64,000 nucleotides of DNA, taken from contig NZ_JACIEU010000012.1 of NCBI RefSeq assembly GCF_014197035.1, positions 1 to 64,000 on the forward strand, given 5' to 3'. Every line of letters begins with the position of its first letter. The first letter of the stretch is position 1. Origin of the DNA: Sphingobium scionense (GTDB lineage Bacteria; Pseudomonadota; Alphaproteobacteria; Sphingomonadales; Sphingomonadaceae). A program made the position numbers and the translations under genes. The notes below the pieces were generated by a model, which was not told the origin of the DNA, did no database searches, and worked only from the letters and a program-made list of their open reading frames with translations. This document shows, one piece after another, positions 36,826 to 45,570 of the stretch.

Positions 36826-37139
36826 GCCAGTTGCTCCGCGATCCAGGCGGCGAAGGGCGGATGGGCAGCTTCGACCGGCAGCGCCAGGATCGCCGGCACA
36901 TCATAATCGTGCAGCGCCGCAAGCCGCGCCATCAGCGCATCGCGGCGATCGGCGCCGGTCTTGAACAGGACCGGGACTTCCGCGCTCTCCTCCACCCTGC
37001 CCTGCCATTCATAGATGGAGGTGCAAGGGCCAAGGATATTGGCGCAGGCGGCCAGCCTTGCTTCCACCACCGTGCGAACGATGGCGCGGGCCTGCTCGGC
37101 CGATCCAAACAGGCTGTAGACCAGCATCATGTCGCTCAT
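36822..37139 (-). CDS. cutA: Divalent-cation tolerance protein CutA
   Basis: A 105-residue CutA1 protein, a small trimeric ferredoxin-like fold. The family core is complete: AIVRTVVEARLAACANILGPCTSIYEWQG, then VEESAEVPVLFKT, and the C-terminal HDYDVPAILALPVEAA with the metal-site His. Its role in copper tolerance in E. coli is debated. The start at 37139 overlaps the ctaA stop by 4 nt; a much longer frame upstream is a shadow of ctaA. It sits between ctaA and a secreted protein in a coupled operon. Confidence 0.94.
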   Translation of the reverse strand: MSDMMLVYSLFGSAEQARAIVRTVVEARLAACANILGPCTSIYEWQGRVEESAEVPVLFKTGADRRDALMARLAALHDYDVPAILALPVEAAHPPFAAWIAEQLA

Positions 37140-38179
37140 GCCCGGCGCGATCCCACCGCATGGGCGCCCCAGGCCGCCGCGGCGACCACCAGCGCGCCGA
37201 CCGCCTGGTGCAACACGGCCAGCGGCAGGGCGATGCCGCTGATGACGGTGGCGATGCCCAGCAACACCTGCGCGCCGACCGCCGCATTGATCGCGATCGA
37301 CGCGCCGCGATGGCCCGCCGCCTTGGCCTTGCGCGCCAGCAGGATCAGCATCGCCGCCGCAACCCAGGCCCACCAGCGGTGGATGAAATGGACCAGATAG
37401 GGATCGCTGGAGACCGTCGCCCAGAGCGAACCGAGCCATTGGATGCCATCGGGCACCAGATGGTCGTTCATCAGCGGCCAGGTGCTGGAGACATAGCCGG
37501 CGTCGAGGCCCGCAGTGAAGGCGCCGAACATCAGCTGGACCAGCAGCACCAGCAGGGTCGCCAGCGCTAAAGGCCGCAGCGTGGCGGGCCGGGCATAGGG
37601 GTTGCGCGCCAGCGCCAGCAGGTCGAGCGCGGTCCAGACCAGCCCGCCGATGATGAAGAGCGCGGTCAGCAGATGCACCGCCAGCCGGTAATGGCTGACA
37701 TCGGTGCGCACCGACAGGCCCGACTTCACCATCCACCAGCCGATCGCGCCCTGCAGCCCGCCCAGCGCCAGCAGCGCGACCAGGCGCCAGCCATAGCCGG
37801 CCGGAATCGCCCGCCGCGCCGCGAACCAGATCAAAGGCAGGGCAAAGGCGACGCCGATCAGGCGGCCAAGCAGCCGGTGTAGCCATTCCCAGAAGAAGAT
37901 GAACTGGAAGGCGGCCAGGCTCATGCCCTGGTTGATCTCCTTATATTCGGGGATCTGCTGATAATCGCGAAACGCATCCATCCACTGGTCATGGGTCAAC
38001 GGCGGGATCGCGCCGGTGATCGGCTTCCACTGGGTAATCGACAGGCCGGATTCGGTCAGGCGCGTGATACCGCCGACCACCACCATGCAGAAAACCAGAG
38101 CCGCCACGATGAGCAGCCAGCGGGCGATGGAAACGGGGCGCGGAGCCGCGCTGAAAGCGGTGGATGCAGTGCGATTCAT
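37136..38179 (-). CDS. ctaA: Heme A synthase (COX15/CtaA family)
   Basis: A 347-residue, eight-helix membrane protein that oxidises heme O to heme A for cytochrome aa3 oxidase. Conserved features are VVVGGITRLTESGLSITQWKPITGAIPP, the WEWLHRLLGR His, GAIGWWMVKSGL, HYRLAVHLLTA, a later HFIHRWWAW, and LHQAVGAL. The four heme-ligand histidines are therefore present. Unlike the bacillus form it lacks the extracellular Cys pair, as in type-2 (alphaproteobacterial/mitochondrial) enzymes. It is divergent from the histidine kinase gene. Confidence 0.95.
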   Translation of the reverse strand: MNRTASTAFSAAPRPVSIARWLLIVAALVFCMVVVGGITRLTESGLSITQWKPITGAIPPLTHDQWMDAFRDYQQIPEYKEINQGMSLAAFQFIFFWEWLHRLLGRLIGVAFALPLIWFAARRAIPAGYGWRLVALLALGGLQGAIGWWMVKSGLSVRTDVSHYRLAVHLLTALFIIGGLVWTALDLLALARNPYARPATLRPLALATLLVLLVQLMFGAFTAGLDAGYVSSTWPLMNDHLVPDGIQWLGSLWATVSSDPYLVHFIHRWWAWVAAAMLILLARKAKAAGHRGASIAINAAVGAQVLLGIATVISGIALPLAVLHQAVGALVVAAAAWGAHAVGSRRA

Positions 38180-38313
38180 GCCCGGTCCATGCGCCGATGA
38201 CGCGCCCTATTCAAGAGGGACGGACTGGGACAAAAGGTCATGGGGGTGCCATCGCCGGGGGATACAAATCGGTTGATGGGCGTCTCCCCCCAACGCATTG
38301 CAACGACAGGGTT

Positions 38314-40353
38314 ATGATGAGCCAGCAGAGGAACATTGCCGACATGATCGCCGGGCAGGGGCCATTGGGCGCCCTGACCGCGACGATCGACGCGTCCTCG
38401 CCACTGGGACCGGTATCACGCTGGTCGCCATCGCTGGTATCGACGGTGCGGCTGATGCTGTCGTCCAAGGCGGAGATCGTGCTGTTCTGGGGCGCCGATT
38501 TCTGCGCCCTCTACAATGAAGCCTATGCCCCGACGATCGGGGACAAGCATCCCCATGTGCTGGGACGCCCGGCCAGCGAAGGCTGGGCGGAATTGTGGAA
38601 CGATCTTGGCCCCTTGCTGAAATCGGTGCGTGAGAGCGGCGAGACCTTCCATGCCAAGGATCGCCCATTCTATATCGAGCGGGACGGAGGGCGGGGCGAG
38701 GAAGTCTATTTCGACATTTCCTATTCGCCGGTGTTCGAAGGCGACGGGTCGATCGGCGGCGTGCTGTGCATCGTCAGCGAAACGACGGTCAGGGTGCTGG
38801 CCGAGCGCGAGGCGCGGGCCGACCGCAACCGGCTCTGGGCGCTGGCGCGCGATCCGTTCCTGATCGCCGACAGTGCCGGCGTCTGGCTGTCGGCCAGTCC
38901 AGGCTGGACCGACATATTGGGCTGGTCGCAGGAGGAACTGATCGGCCGCACGTCGGAATGGATGGAGCATCCCGACGATGTGAAGCGCACCCGTGGGCAG
39001 ATTGATGATCTCGCCGACGGCCATCCCACCATGCGGTTCGAAAACCGCTTCCGCACCAAGCGGGGCGATTATCGCACCTTCAGTTGGACCGCCGTGCCCG
39101 AGGGCGACCTCATCTACTGCGTCGCGCGCGACGTGACCCAGCATCGTGCCGACGCCCGCGCCCTGGGCGAGACCGAGGCAGCGCTCCGCCAGGCACAGAA
39201 GATGGAGACGCTGGGCCAGCTCACCGGCGGCGTGGCCCATGACTTCAACAATCTGCTGCAGATCGTCACCGGCAATCTCGACCTGCTGCAGCGCGGGCTG
39301 CCGGAAGACCTGCCGCGCCTGCGCCGCGCCGCCGACAACGCCATGGCCGGGGCCGAGCGGGCGGCGATACTGACCCAGCGCCTGCTCGCCTTTTCCCGCC
39401 GCCAGCCGCTGGCCCCCGACCGGGTCGATCCCAACCGGCTGATCGCCGGTATGTCGGACCTGCTGCACCGGACGCTGGGCGAGATGATCGAGGTGGAGAC
39501 GGTGCAGAGCCCGCGGGTCTGGCCGGTCGAGATCGACGTCAACCAGATGGAAAATGCGCTGCTCAACCTGGCGGTCAATGCGCGCGATGCCATGCCACAA
39601 GGCGGCAAGCTGACGATCGAGGTCGCCAACACCCATCTGGACAGCCATTATACCGCGACCGAGCAGGAAATCTCACCCGGCCAATATATGCTGATCTGCG
39701 TGTCGGACACCGGGATGGGCATGGATGCAGACACGCTGGCGCACGCGATCGAACCCTTCTTCACTACCAAGGACGTCGGGCGCGGCACCGGCCTCGGCCT
39801 GTCGATGGTCTATGGCTTCGTCAAGCAGTCGGGCGGCCATGTCCGGGTCTATTCGGAGGCCGGCCATGGCACGACGGTAAAAATCTACCTGCCGCGCTAT
39901 CATGGCCCCCTCCCGGCAACCGAGGATGTCGTGCCGGCCCCACCTCCACCCTCCCCGCAGGCCGGGCGCGAGACGATTCTGGTGTGCGAGGATGACGAGA
40001 ACGTCCGCGCCTATTCGGTCGAGGTTCTGCGCGACCTGGGCTATCGCGTAATCGAGGCGGGCGATGGCTCATCGGCGCTGGCGGCGCTGGATGCCGCCGC
40101 CGAGCCGATCGACCTGCTGTTCACCGACGTGGTGCTGCCCGGCGGCATGACCGGTGCAGACATCGCCCGCACCGCAAAAGCGAAGCAGCCGGGGCTGCGC
40201 GTGCTGTTCACCACCGGCTATGCCCGCAACGCCATCATCCACCATGGACGGCTCGATCCGGGGGTCGAATTGCTGACCAAACCCTTCACATATAGCGCGC
40301 TGGGCGAGAAGATTCGCGAGATGCTGGACCGGGTGGAAACCCCGGCCCGGTAG
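38314..40353 (+). CDS. Hybrid sensor histidine kinase with C-terminal receiver
   Basis: A 679-residue soluble hybrid kinase. Residues 1-160 form a divergent PAS/GAF-like sensor (WGADFCALYNEAYAPTIGDKHP), and a canonical PAS domain spans about 175-275. The HisKA helix carries H309 in VAHDFNNLLQ, and the HATPase domain has the N box around N418-N422, DTGMGM (D465) and GTGLGLSMVYGF. The C-terminal receiver has acidic pair E559/D560, phospho-acceptor D605 and a conserved Lys in LTKPF. No transmembrane helix is seen. It lacks an adjacent response regulator; orphan hybrid kinases of this type are common in sphingomonads. I saw no LOV cysteine motif. Confidence 0.9.
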   Translation: MMSQQRNIADMIAGQGPLGALTATIDASSPLGPVSRWSPSLVSTVRLMLSSKAEIVLFWGADFCALYNEAYAPTIGDKHPHVLGRPASEGWAELWNDLGPLLKSVRESGETFHAKDRPFYIERDGGRGEEVYFDISYSPVFEGDGSIGGVLCIVSETTVRVLAEREARADRNRLWALARDPFLIADSAGVWLSASPGWTDILGWSQEELIGRTSEWMEHPDDVKRTRGQIDDLADGHPTMRFENRFRTKRGDYRTFSWTAVPEGDLIYCVARDVTQHRADARALGETEAALRQAQKMETLGQLTGGVAHDFNNLLQIVTGNLDLLQRGLPEDLPRLRRAADNAMAGAERAAILTQRLLAFSRRQPLAPDRVDPNRLIAGMSDLLHRTLGEMIEVETVQSPRVWPVEIDVNQMENALLNLAVNARDAMPQGGKLTIEVANTHLDSHYTATEQEISPGQYMLICVSDTGMGMDADTLAHAIEPFFTTKDVGRGTGLGLSMVYGFVKQSGGHVRVYSEAGHGTTVKIYLPRYHGPLPATEDVVPAPPPPSPQAGRETILVCEDDENVRAYSVEVLRDLGYRVIEAGDGSSALAALDAAAEPIDLLFTDVVLPGGMTGADIARTAKAKQPGLRVLFTTGYARNAIIHHGRLDPGVELLTKPFTYSALGEKIREMLDRVETPAR

Positions 40354-40357
40354 GAGG

Positions 40358-40990
40358 TCAGCCCTTCGCCCGCTGCCAGGCGGTGACCAGATCGACCGCC
40401 CGCTCCCGCACGGTGAGCGCATCGTCGCCGGGACGATAGAGCGCGCCGCCCACGCCGATACCCTCACAGCCGCCGGCCAGCCAGTCACCGATCGTGTCCG
40501 CACCGGTGCCGCCTACGGCCCACACGCCGACATGCTTGGGCAGCACGTCCTTGACCGCCTTGACATAGGCCGGGCCGAGTTGGGCCGCGGGGAACAGCTT
40601 CACCCGGCGCGCGCCAGCCTCGACCGCACGGAACGCCTCGCTCGGCGTCATGAAGCCAGGCAGCAGGTCAAGACCAAGCTCCGCGCCGCGCGCGATCACG
40701 TCGGGGACGGTATTGGGCGTCACCATGATGCGGCCGCCCGCACCTGCCAGCGCCTCGACCGCCTGGATCGTCAGCACCGTGCCGCCGCCGATCAGCGCGC
40801 GGTCGCCAAACGCATTCTGCATCGCGGCGATGCTGACCAGCGGTTCGGGCGAATTGAACGGCACTTCGATCACGCGGATGCCCGCCTCCACCAGGGCGGC
40901 GGCGATATCGAGCGCCTCTTCGGGCTTCACGCCACGCAATATGGCGGCGATCGGCGGCGCGCCGTCGGCCAGCAGGTCGTCGAGGATCAT
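40358..40990 (-). CDS. dgoA: 2-dehydro-3-deoxy-6-phosphogalactonate aldolase
   Basis: A 210-residue class I aldolase of the KDPG/KDPGal family, which splits 2-keto-3-deoxy-6-phosphogalactonate into pyruvate and glyceraldehyde-3-phosphate. The Schiff-base lysine is K131 in GARRVKLFPA and the catalytic Glu is E42 in VIEVPFN. GGGTVLT and the phosphate-binding VGGTGADTIGDWLAGG and GIGVGGALYRPG segments match the DgoA rather than the Eda branch. It lies 3 bp after dgoK on the same strand, completing the kinase-aldolase pair, and is convergent with the histidine kinase. Confidence 0.93.
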   Translation of the reverse strand: MILDDLLADGAPPIAAILRGVKPEEALDIAAALVEAGIRVIEVPFNSPEPLVSIAAMQNAFGDRALIGGGTVLTIQAVEALAGAGGRIMVTPNTVPDVIARGAELGLDLLPGFMTPSEAFRAVEAGARRVKLFPAAQLGPAYVKAVKDVLPKHVGVWAVGGTGADTIGDWLAGGCEGIGVGGALYRPGDDALTVRERAVDLVTAWQRAKG

Positions 40991-40993
40991 GGG

Positions 40994-41896
40994 TCAGTTC
41001 TCCAGAAAGCCAAGGCCAGCCCGCGCACAGGCGTCGCCGTCGAGCGATTGCGAAGCGATGCCCTGGGCATCGAGGGCACGGGCATAGCGATCCGAAAGCC
41101 GCGCGTCACCAATCAAGACGACGCCGGTGTCGCCCGCCAGCGCAGCCCGCGCCTCGGCAATTTCGCAGCCGATGACGAGACCCGACAGATAGCCCAGCGC
41201 CCAGTCGGCCGAACGCCCGGCGCGCAGCCGCATTGCCCGCGCCGCGAACAGCGAAGCGAGCAGCCGGCCCGCGCCGGCCCGCTCCAGCCCCTCGGCAAAA
41301 CCGGCCGCTTCCTCTGCCGGATCGGCATCGGCAGCGGCGATCCTGGGGCTGAGCGTCGAGCGGTCACGCAGCAGCGCGAACAATTCCCCGGTCGGCACGG
41401 TGCGAAAACGGATCACCCGGCCATCCTCCACCAGGGTCCATTTGCTGTGGGTGCCGGGCAGCACGATCAGGTGGCGGCCCGTGGCGAGCCGGGGATCGAG
41501 CGCCATCGCGCCGAAAATCTGTGCCTCCTCGCCGCGCATCACATCGGCAATGCCGTCGGCGTCGGTGCAGGCCAGGCCCGCCATGATCGCCAGCGGCGCG
41601 CCGCGCCAGTCGAAGCGCACGGCAACCGCCGCCCAGCTATCGGCATCGGCAGGGCAATCGGCATAGGGCGCCTCGACCCAACCGTCGCGCGCGCCGACCA
41701 TGCCGCACAGGCGGATCGATGTCGGCAGGCCATCTTCCAGCCAGGGAGCGATCGTCTCGGCAAAGGCGGCTTCCGCCTCGCGGCCGACCACGCCGATGCC
41801 CGGCCCGTCGCGGCGCGCCACGATCCGCCCCGCTTCCACCCGGAACAGCCGCAGATTGCTGGTCCCCCAGTCGCCGATCACTGCATAGTCGCTCAT
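40994..41896 (-). CDS. dgoK: 2-dehydro-3-deoxygalactonokinase
   Basis: A 300-residue sugar-acid kinase of the DgoK family, which phosphorylates 2-keto-3-deoxygalactonate at C6. The N-terminal phosphate motif is DWGTSNLRLFRV, followed by CGMVGARDGW, the LPGTHSKWTLVEDGRVIRFRTVPTGELFALL region, and a C-terminal LIGDARLSDRYARAL adenine-side segment, all typical of DgoK. With dgoA 3 bp downstream it forms the end of the De Ley-Doudoroff galactose route. Transcription diverges from the dehydratase operon across a 135-bp control region. Confidence 0.93.
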   Translation of the reverse strand: MSDYAVIGDWGTSNLRLFRVEAGRIVARRDGPGIGVVGREAEAAFAETIAPWLEDGLPTSIRLCGMVGARDGWVEAPYADCPADADSWAAVAVRFDWRGAPLAIMAGLACTDADGIADVMRGEEAQIFGAMALDPRLATGRHLIVLPGTHSKWTLVEDGRVIRFRTVPTGELFALLRDRSTLSPRIAAADADPAEEAAGFAEGLERAGAGRLLASLFAARAMRLRAGRSADWALGYLSGLVIGCEIAEARAALAGDTGVVLIGDARLSDRYARALDAQGIASQSLDGDACARAGLGFLEN

Positions 41897-42031
41897 CGAT
41901 GATCCGCCCGATTTTTCGCGTTCAACCGCACTTTCCCTCTCTTTGTATCCTTGAAAAGTTATTTGTCTGAGTATATCGGAGAGGCAAGCGCGTCAACGTG
42001 CCAAGCCTTTTCAAAGTGTCAGGATGCCCAC
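41897..42031. promoter_or_regulatory. Divergent control region of the sugar-acid island
   Basis: The 135-bp region between dgoK and the dehydratase gene is distinctly AT-richer than its flanks. It contains an inverted repeat TTGAAAAG (41951-41958) with CTTTTCAA (42007-42014). TTGAAA could double as a -35 element with TATATC (41972-41977), but the spacer would be only 15 bp. The downstream GntR/FadR-type regulator is the natural candidate to bind here. Confidence 0.5.
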
Positions 42032-43834
42032 ATGAGCGATTCGTCCAAGCCTACTCCCAAGCTGCGTAGCCGCGCCTGGTTCGACAACCCAGACAATATC
42101 GACATGACCTCGCTCTATCTGGAGCGCTACCTGAACTTCGGCCTGTCCCTCGAAGAACTGCGCAGCGGCAAGCCGATCATCGGCATCGCCCAGACCGGCA
42201 GCGACCTGTCGCCCTGCAACCGCCATCATCTCGTGCTGGCCGAGCGCATGCGCGAAGGCATTCGCGAAATGGGCGGCATCGCGCTCGAATTCCCGGTCCA
42301 TCCGATCCAGGAAACCGGCAAGCGCCCGACCGCCGGCCTTGACCGCAACCTCGCCTATCTGGGCCTCGTCGAAGCCATGTATGGCTATCCGCTCGACGGC
42401 GTGATCCTGACCAGCGGCTGCGACAAGACCACCCCGGCGCTGCTGATGGCCGCCGCCACCGTCAACATCCCGGCGATCGCCCTGTCGGTCGGCCCGATGC
42501 TCAATGGCTGGCACAAGGGTGAGCGCACCGGTTCGGGTACGATCGTCTGGCATGGCCGCCAGCTGCTGGCCGCCGGCAAGATCGACGATGAAGGCTTCAT
42601 CAAGCTGGTCGCCTCGTCCGCGCCGTCGACCGGTTTCTGCAACACGATGGGCACCGCCAGCACCATGAACGCGCTCGCCGAAGCGCTGGGCATGATGCTG
42701 CCCGGCAGCGCGGCGATCCCCGCCCCCTATCGCGACCGTCAGGAAGCCGCCTACCGCACCGGCAAGCGCATCGTCGAAATGGTGCATGAAGACCTGAAGC
42801 CCTCCGAGATCATGACGCTCGACGCGTTCCACAACGCCATCGTCGCCAACTCGGCGATCGGCGGTTCGACCAACGCGCCGATCCACCTCGCCGCGATCGC
42901 CCGCCACATGGGCGTCGAGCTGCCGCTCAAGGATTGGGAGACGGTCGGGCACAAGGTGCCGCTGCTGGTCAACATGCAGCCCGCCGGCGAATATCTGGGC
43001 GAGGATTATTACCGCGCCGGCGGCCTGCCCGCCGTCATCAGCCAGCTGATCGACCAGGGCCTGATCAAGGAAGGCGCGATGACCGTCAATGGCAAGACCA
43101 TGGGCGAGAATTGCAAGGGCGTGGAAATCGAGGATGAGAAGGTCATCCGTCCGTTCCACCAGCCGCTGAAAGACGAAGCGGGCTTCCTGGTGCTGACCGG
43201 CAACCTGTTCGACGAAGCGGTCATGAAGACCAGCGTCATCAGCGAAGAATTCCGCATGCGCTATCTGTCGAACCCCGATGATCCCGAAGCCTTTGAAGGC
43301 CCGGCGGTCGTGTTCGACGGTCCGGAAGATTATCACCACCGCATCGACGATCCGTCGGTCGGCATCACCGCCGACACGCTGCTGTTCATGCGTGGCGCCG
43401 GCCCGATCGGCTATCCGGGCGCGGCCGAGGTCGTGAACATGCGTCCGCCGGCATATCTGATCACCGAAGGCGTCTCCGCCCTGCCCTGCATCGGCGATGG
43501 CCGTCAGTCGGGCACGTCGGGCAGCCCGTCGATCCTCAACGCTTCGCCCGAAGCGGCGGCGATGGGTGGCCTGGCGCTGCTGGAAACCGGCGACCGCGTC
43601 CGCATGGACCTGAAGGCCGGCGTGGTGAATGTGCTGATTTCCGACGAGGAACTGGAAGCACGCCGCGCCAAGCTGGTGGCAGAGGGCGGGTTCAAATATC
43701 CCGCGTCGCAGACCCCCTGGCAGGAAATCCAGCGTTCGGTCGTCGGCCAGATGAACACCGGCGCCATCCTGGAAGGCGCGGAGAAATATCAGCGCATCGC
43801 CCAGACCATGGGCCTGCCGCGCGACAACCACTGA
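42032..43834 (+). CDS. araC: Sugar-acid dehydratase of the IlvD/EDD family (probable L-arabinonate/galactonate dehydratase)
   Basis: A 600-residue iron-sulfur dehydratase. The three cluster cysteines are C62 (SPCNRHH), C130 ([10 protein letters not shown]) and C203 (TGFCNTMG). C62 and C203 are placed as in the pentonate/hexonate dehydratases that bind a [2Fe-2S] or [4Fe-4S] cluster with Mg2+. [20 protein letters not shown] marks the C-terminal catalytic serine region. The length (about 600) and motif set match arabinonate/xylonate dehydratases rather than IlvD (about 560). Neighbours (arabinose/galactose dehydrogenase, KDA dehydratase, KGSA dehydrogenase, dgoK-dgoA) point to L-arabinonate and D-galactonate. 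ATG 42032 has AGGA about 8 nt upstream. The symbol follows Azospirillum araC, not the regulator. Confidence 0.88.
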   Translation: MSDSSKPTPKLRSRAWFDNPDNIDMTSLYLERYLNFGLSLEELRSGKPIIGIAQTGSDLSPCNRHHLVLAERMREGIREMGGIALEFPVHPIQETGKRPTAGLDRNLAYLGLVEAMYGYPLDGVILTSGCDKTTPALLMAAATVNIPAIALSVGPMLNGWHKGERTGSGTIVWHGRQLLAAGKIDDEGFIKLVASSAPSTGFCNTMGTASTMNALAEALGMMLPGSAAIPAPYRDRQEAAYRTGKRIVEMVHEDLKPSEIMTLDAFHNAIVANSAIGGSTNAPIHLAAIARHMGVELPLKDWETVGHKVPLLVNMQPAGEYLGEDYYRAGGLPAVISQLIDQGLIKEGAMTVNGKTMGENCKGVEIEDEKVIRPFHQPLKDEAGFLVLTGNLFDEAVMKTSVISEEFRMRYLSNPDDPEAFEGPAVVFDGPEDYHHRIDDPSVGITADTLLFMRGAGPIGYPGAAEVVNMRPPAYLITEGVSALPCIGDGRQSGTSGSPSILNASPEAAAMGGLALLETGDRVRMDLKAGVVNVLISDEELEARRAKLVAEGGFKYPASQTPWQEIQRSVVGQMNTGAILEGAEKYQRIAQTMGLPRDNH

Positions 43835-43880
43835 TTTGGCATTGATCCGGTAAACGGCGCGTCATTCAAAGGAGGCAACA

Positions 43881-43919
43881 GGACGTAATTTCCGTGCAGC
43901 GATGCTCGAAATTGCGTCC
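43881..43919 (+). other. Intercistronic hairpin after the dehydratase gene
   Basis: GGACGTAATTTC (43881-43892) and GAAATTGCGTCC (43908-43919) form a 12-bp stem with one G-U wobble and a 15-nt loop. No T tract follows, so it is more likely an mRNA-stability or processing element than a terminator. It lies within the 158-bp gap before the aldehyde dehydrogenase gene. Confidence 0.6.
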
Positions 43920-43992
43920 CCTCGTCCCCATCTGACAGGCGCGCCGTTCCGGCAAATATTACCCCCTTTCCACGACATTTCGGGAGATATCC

Positions 43993-45570
43993 ATGTTCAA
44001 CGGAGCCATTCTGGTCGGTGCTGCCGAGCGCACCGGTGGTGAGCCCTTCTTCGCGGTCGACCCGTCGACCGGCGCCAAGGGCGACATCGCCTTCCACAAC
44101 GCCTCGACCGCCGATGTCGCCGATGCCTGTGCGCTGGCCGACGCCGCGTTCGAGAGCTTCTCGACCCTGTCTCCCGAAACCCGCGCCTCCTTCCTGGAAG
44201 CCGTGGCCGACCAGATCCTGGAGATCGGCGACCTGCTGATCACCACCGCCATGAGCGAAACCGGCCTGCCGCGTGGCCGCCTGGAGGGCGAGCGTGGCCG
44301 CACGGTCGGCCAGCTGCGCCTGTTCGCCGCCTATGTCCGCCAGGGCGACTGGCTCGACGCCACCATCGACAAGGCGCTGCCGGAACGCACCCCGCTGCCC
44401 CGCAGCGACCTGCGCCGCGTCAACCAGTCGGTCGGCCCGGTCGCCGTGTTCGGCGCGTCCAACTTCCCGCTCGCCTTCTCGGTCGCGGGCGGTGACACCG
44501 CATCGGCCTTCGCTGCCGGCAGCCCGGTCGTCGTGAAGGGCCACCCGGCCCATCCCGGCACCGGCGAACTGGTCGCCCGCGCCATCGCCGCCGCGGTCAA
44601 GGCCAGCGGCCTGCATGAAGGCGTCTTCTCCTACCTGCCGGGCACCACCAACGACCTGGGCGGCGCGCTGGTCGCCGATCCGCGCATCAAGGCGGTCGGC
44701 TTCACCGGTTCGCGCGGCGGCGGCATTGCGCTGATGAAGATCGCCGCCAACCGCGAAGAACCGATCCCGGTCTATTCGGAAATGTCGTCGATCAATCCGG
44801 TCGTGCTGCTGCCGGGCGCGCTCGCGGCCCGCGCCGAAGCGCTGGGCACCGCCTTCGTCGGTTCGCTGAGCCTCTTCGCTGGCCAGTTCTGCACCAACCC
44901 CGGCATGGTGATCGCGCTCGACAGCCCCGATCTCGACCGCTTCGTTGCTTCGGCCGCTGAAGCCCTGTCGGCCAACCAGCCCCATGTCATGCTGACGCCG
45001 GGCATCCACGCCGCCTATGAAAAGGGCGTCGAGGCGCTGGCCGGCGCGGAAGGCGTCACCACCGTGGCGCGCGGCGCCGAAGCCGAAGGCGTGAACCTGG
45101 CCCAGTCGGCCCTGTTCGCCACCAGCGGCGAGCAGTTCCGCACCAACCCGGCGCTGTCGCATGAAGTGTTCGGTTCCTCGTCGATCCTGGTGAAGTGCGC
45201 CACGATCGAGGAAGTGATCGCCACCATCGCCCAGATGGAAGGTCAGCTGACCGCCACGCTGCAGATGGACGAAAGCGACAATGACAATGCCGCCAAGCTG
45301 CTGCCCACGCTGTCCCGCAAGGTCGGCCGCGTGCTCGCCAATGGCTGGCCGACCGGCGTCGAAGTGACCCATGCCATGGTCCATGGCGGTCCCTTCCCGT
45401 CGACCTCGGACGGCCGCACCACCTCGGTCGGCACGCTGGCCATGATGCGCTTCCTGCGTCCGGTCTGCTATCAGGACGTCGTCGACGCCGTGCTGCCGCC
45501 GGCGCTGCAGGCGGCCAATCCCTGGAAGCTCAACCGCCGCATGGAAGGCAAGCTGGAGCTGGCGCAGTGA
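43993..45570 (+). CDS. 2-oxoglutarate-semialdehyde dehydrogenase (aldehyde dehydrogenase superfamily)
   Basis: A 525-residue NADP-preferring aldehyde dehydrogenase of the type that oxidises 2,5-dioxopentanoate to 2-oxoglutarate, the last step of oxidative pentose degradation. Catalytic residues are visible: N157 in GASNFPLAFS, the nucleotide-binding FTGSRGGG, general base E273 in YSEMSSINPV, and nucleophile C300 in GQFCTNPG. The EMSSINPV and FCTNPG combination is characteristic of the KGSADH group. It overlaps the next gene by 4 nt and follows the dehydratase after a hairpin-bearing spacer. Confidence 0.92.
   Translation: MFNGAILVGAAERTGGEPFFAVDPSTGAKGDIAFHNASTADVADACALADAAFESFSTLSPETRASFLEAVADQILEIGDLLITTAMSETGLPRGRLEGERGRTVGQLRLFAAYVRQGDWLDATIDKALPERTPLPRSDLRRVNQSVGPVAVFGASNFPLAFSVAGGDTASAFAAGSPVVVKGHPAHPGTGELVARAIAAAVKASGLHEGVFSYLPGTTNDLGGALVADPRIKAVGFTGSRGGGIALMKIAANREEPIPVYSEMSSINPVVLLPGALAARAEALGTAFVGSLSLFAGQFCTNPGMVIALDSPDLDRFVASAAEALSANQPHVMLTPGIHAAYEKGVEALAGAEGVTTVARGAEAEGVNLAQSALFATSGEQFRTNPALSHEVFGSSSILVKCATIEEVIATIAQMEGQLTATLQMDESDNDNAAKLLPTLSRKVGRVLANGWPTGVEVTHAMVHGGPFPSTSDGRTTSVGTLAMMRFLRPVCYQDVVDAVLPPALQAANPWKLNRRMEGKLELAQ

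Noticed and set aside
38314..40353. A LOV photoreceptor domain in the hybrid kinase
   Set aside because: The PAS region lacks the flavin-binding NCRFLQ-type cysteine motif.
42011..43831. 606-codon minus-strand open frame
   Set aside because: Fully antisense to the dehydratase gene, which has all its catalytic cysteines; composition is unlike a protein.
43789..45384. 531-codon minus-strand open frame
   Set aside because: Antisense to the semialdehyde dehydrogenase gene; no Shine-Dalgarno or domain.
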